Assembly (NCBI RefSeq): GCF_901709675.1
Contig: NC_051093.1
Coordinates: 1,134,553 to 1,198,552 of the forward strand
Length of the DNA stretch: 64,000 nucleotides
DNA from: Syngnathus acus
Taxonomy: Eukaryota; Chordata; Actinopteri; Syngnathiformes; Syngnathidae
Direction: 5' to 3'
Shown piece by piece: positions 61,095-64,000 of this stretch. The notes under the pieces are model-generated. The model was not told where the DNA came from, did not search any database, and saw only the letters and a list, made by a program, of their open reading frames with translations. The number at the start of each line of letters is the position of its first letter. Position 1 is the stretch's first letter. The translations under genes were made by a program, and so were the position numbers.

Positions 61095-61308
61095 CAGGGG
61101 TGGGCAATTCCGGTCCTTGAGGGCCGGTGTCCTGCATGTTTTATAGGTCTGCCTGCTGCAACACACCTGATTCAAATGATCAGGATTGTTATCCAGCTTC
61201 TGCAGACCTTGCTAATTATCTGACCATTTGAATCAGGTGTGTTGCAACAGGATGACATAGAAAACATGCAGTACACCGGCCCTCAAGGACCGGAATTGCC
61301 CACCCCTG
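61095..61308. mobile_element. Short palindromic hAT MITE with exact 8 bp duplication
   Basis: CAGGGGTGGGCAATTCCGGT and its inverse; the interior CACACCTGATTCAAATG is also inverted, so the 214 bp unit is largely self-complementary. Flanked by CCCTATAC on both sides (61087-61094, 61309-61316). Confidence 0.92.
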
Positions 61309-61795
61309 CCCTATACAGTCCTCAGGCTTCCCAACAATAGCGGTTGCAGTTTGCATTATTTTATTGCAATGTTTTTCCTTATTCAGATTTGTTTCAAGAC
61401 TACAGTTAGTTAGACTTCACTTTGATGGTTAATGCAGTTATTGCAATTTTGTTGTTTAATCACAGTAGATTTATGGTTTATTTACATTTCAAATATCAGA
61501 AGCCATTCATTTACAAATGTTGAGTTTACATATTTAAATGTTCAGATATTAAGATGTGATAGACAGTTTTTGCATGATATGAATGAGGCAAAATACCGTT
61601 TTTTCCATGTATAATGCGCAAAATTTAACTAATTTATTGTCCTAAAATCTGGGGTGCGCATTATAGAGGCTTTGCAGCTGACGTCATCAAGCTACCCACA
61701 TTAGCTTGGCGGCCATCTTGGCGGTCAACTTTTCAGTGCCGGTCAACGACTCACACACGCTTTCTTGTTATATCTGCTGCTATTTGAGCTTAAAA

Positions 61796-61973
61796 ATGCC
61801 GGATACCTGCTGTGCTGTTGGATGTAGCAATAGACGAGGCGATAAACCAAATCTTAGCTTCTATAGATTTCCGGCGAACATGAAAAAACGTGATAAATGG
61901 ATCGCGGATATTCGTCGTGAACGATGGAAACCTACGATTTACACAAGGATATGCAATGAGGACTTCATATCAG
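61796..61973 (+). pseudogene. THAP-domain first exon (copy B)
   Basis: Same translated exon and donor site as 5448-5625 in copy A, with no visible coding change; downstream transposase exons are absent. Confidence 0.75.
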
Positions 61974-62538
61974 GTATGTAAACAAACTATTCACCCCTGA
62001 TTTGTTTCACAAAATGTGAAATAATACAATATGGGATGATACAAATATGATTGTTGAAAATGCTGGGTGCATTTTTAGAAAGGCAGCAAGAGCAGCAAGG
62101 CAGGGAATGGGATGATTTCTTCAGTTCACCCCCCCGTTTTTATTTTGTGTTTATTTTTTTATGATGCTTCATCTGATTGGCTTGAAAACGTTATCAATGT
62201 AAATATTGAACTTCATATTGGAATTGAACAATTAATTCTCGAGTGAATGCATTAGGAAATTTCCCCAAAAATTATTATGAACCTTGTGAAACAATTTTTT
62301 TTTAATGTAGCATTTTTTAACGAGGGCTTTTGTTACTTCATTTGGCACAAGGTAAAATCTACATTGGTAAAGTTTTCAAGCCATTGGCACAAGGTTATAA
62401 TTTTTATTGGTTAAGTTTTCAAGCCAATCAGATGTGGCATCATGCAAAAATAAACAAAAAATAAAAATGGTAGCAACTTGAACAGACAGGTACAGTATCT
62501 GAATGATTTCACTCTATTCAGTTTTTTAATATGTCAAG

Positions 62539-62757
62539 TTATGAAATGCCATTACAAAACAAATCGACGAGGTAATTATAAATATCTGGATATGAGCGTT
62601 CAGGCAGGTCGGCTGTTGCAAAATGCTCGGGCGATTTTAGCATGCTTCTCGGTAAAAGGTACGGATCCGTTGTGCCAACAAGGTTCAACTTCTCTCTGTA
62701 ACGTTTCTTGGAGTCTTCATCCAAATGCCTAACTTCGTTGGATAGCAAATCAGCCAT
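62539..62757 (-). pseudogene. YqaJ-element N-terminal remnant (copy B)
   Basis: 72 codons, as in copy A apart from KKRY in place of KNRH; no nuclease domain follows. Confidence 0.6.
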
Positions 62758-63348
62758 AATTCGGAAGAAATCGGTGAAAACGTAGCGCAGAAATCAGACA
62801 ATCCATACAAACACGTAGGAACGAGCTGACGAGTTGACCGCCAAGATGGCGGCATAACACAAAATCACGTGATAAAACCACGTGACTGCAAAGCCTCTAT
62901 ACATGGGTACAATTTTTTTTAATTTTTCTTTTTTTTTTCTTTTTTTTTTTTGTGAAGAAAATCATGGTACAACAATTTTTGAAGAAAATCTTGTCACGGA
63001 TGGTTCTTTACAACGTGACTTTCCTCTCTTTTCATTTTAACCTAACTGATCGCGGTGGTGCCTTTCTGGGCAGTCGGAGAAATCAACGCCAACAAAAAAA
63101 ATACATCCAGCCTAGTTAAGAAATCACCAGAAAGATCACCATTACAATTGTGAATAATAAATAAATAATTATTATATATATTATATATATTATTATTATA
63201 ATAATAAATAATTGTGATAAATAACTGGAACATCACTCAAATATTGGTGATCCCGTTGAGAGTCTCACATATTTCTTCGCTATCGAGTTTGCTACTGCAT
63301 GCGCAGTGATACTGACCGGCAGAATAACATCCGGTTGTTCCCAAAGAT

Positions 63349-63711
63349 AGGCGGCTCGGTGGTGCACTGGGTAGCACGTCCGCCTCACAGTTAGGAGGGT
63401 GCAGGTTCGATTCCACCTCCGGCCCTCCCTGTGTGGAGTTTGCATGTTCTCCCCGGGCCCGCGTGGGTTTTCTCCGGGCACTCCGGTTTCCTCCCACATC
63501 CCAAAAACATGCTTGGTAGGCTGATTGAGCGCTCCAAATTGTCCCTAGGTGTGAGTGCGAGTGCGAATGGTTGTTTGTCTCTGTGTGCCCTGCGATTGGC
63601 TGGCAACCGGTTCAGGGTGTCCCCCGCCTACTGCCCGATGACGCTGGGATAGGCTCCAGCACGCCCGCGACCCCCGTGGGGACTGAGCGGTACAGAAGAT
63701 GGATGGATGGA
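63349..63711 (+). repeat. SINE-2 family, complete copy with 13 bp duplication
   Basis: GGCGGCTCGGTGGTGCA head, B box GGTTCGATTCC, (GGAT)n tail. TGTTCCCAAAGAT is present on both sides (63336-63348, 63712-63724) and once in the unoccupied X2 at about 46449. Confidence 0.93.
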
Positions 63712-63773
63712 TGTTCCCAAAGATGATCTTTTTTCTGAAATAATTTTATGTTTACGGACTTAAGTAACCCGAG

Positions 63774-64000
63774 TACCAAAGACTATAAAAATGGGACCCA
63801 TTGCCTCCCTGCTTGGCACTCAGCATTAAGGGTTGGAATTGGGGGGTTAGATCACCAAATGATTCCCGAGCGCGGCGCCGCTGCTGCTCACTGCTCCCCT
63901 CTCCCCCAGGGGATGGATCAAAATCACACGGGGATGGGTCAAATGCAGAGGACAAATTTCACCACACCCAGACGCGTGTGTGACGATCATTGGGACTTTA
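63774..64000 (+). repeat. SINE-1 family, 5'-truncated copy, runs off the window
   Basis: From ACCAAAGACTATAAAAATGG to GGGACTTTA at the last base. Confidence 0.85.

Larger units (their letters stand above)
61665..62898. mobile_element. ISL2EU-like DNA transposon, internally deleted copy B
   Basis: AGAGGCTTTGCAG to CTGCAAAGCCTCT, inserted in GCATTATACATGGG of X3 (this uninterrupted sequence is seen at 7086 and 45752), giving AT on both sides. About 200 bp longer than copy A in the middle, and in opposite orientation to it. Confidence 0.8.
61594..64000 (+). mobile_element. X family DNA transposon, copy X3, carrying three insertions
   Basis: Starts TACCGTTTTTTCCATGTATA and follows X1/X2, interrupted by the ISL2EU-like copy B, a SINE-2 and a SINE-1. 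It leaves the window before its right end. Confidence 0.75.

Overview
The window is vertebrate nuclear DNA, most likely from a ray-finned (probably percomorph) fish. Three host genes with spliced vertebrate structure are recognisable: the 3' coding end of cdc42ep4 (+, 1-597), a complete pmp22-like gene (+, coding 43277-44670), and a complete two-exon hs3st3b1-like sulfotransferase (-, 53678-55393). PMP22 and HS3ST3B1 are neighbours in mammals, so the last two look like conserved synteny. No tRNA, rRNA, CRISPR or bacterial-type feature was found. Almost everything else is transposable-element (TE) sequence and simple repeats, with moderately unique non-coding DNA at 23.2-28.0, 48.9-50.0, 52.4-53.6 and 56.7-58.7 kb.

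Layout. 0.6-7 kb: cdc42ep4 3' flank, SINE pieces, and an ISL2EU-like transposon remnant (4724-5756) inside a repeat rich in palindromic AGACGTCT. 7-17.1 kb: a Ginger-like DNA transposon. Inverted arrays of a ~166 bp unit flank a 15-exon gene (8539-16490) whose exon phases all join without a stop (956 aa). It encodes an integrase-type transposase, GPY/F domain, Pro/Ala repeat region, ULP1-type cysteine protease and PHD finger; one intron holds a non-autonomous LTR element. 17.8-22.6 kb: satellite-like tandem repeats invaded by hAT and Tigger/pogo elements. 22.8-23.2 kb: two long tetranucleotide microsatellites.

28.95-42.29 kb is a TE nest resolved by target-site duplications: a hAT element contains a solo LTR, which contains a Mutator-like (MULE) transposon with long tandem-repeat inverted ends. 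That transposon is in turn invaded by a young Ty3/Gypsy chromovirus and by a pogo-like element built around a ~0.7 kb-arm palindrome. The MULE carries an open 866-codon frame joining a DDE transposase-like region to a C-terminal ubiquitin-specific-protease-like domain. The nest ends only a few hundred bases upstream of the pmp22 5' non-coding exon.

45.3-53 kb and 55.5-64 kb: pogo/Tigger-like elements, hAT elements with exact 8 bp duplications, a second ISL2EU-like copy in opposite orientation (61665-62898), a SINE with a 13 bp duplication and an empty-site control inside the window, and a solo LTR.

The host genes act separately: cdc42ep4 is a CDC42 effector, pmp22 a tetraspan myelin/epithelial membrane protein, and hs3st3b1 a Golgi heparan sulfate 3-O-sulfotransferase. 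The two most notable non-host systems are the Ginger-like gene and the MULE-like protein, both coupling a DNA transposase to a (de)SUMOylation- or deubiquitination-type cysteine protease domain.
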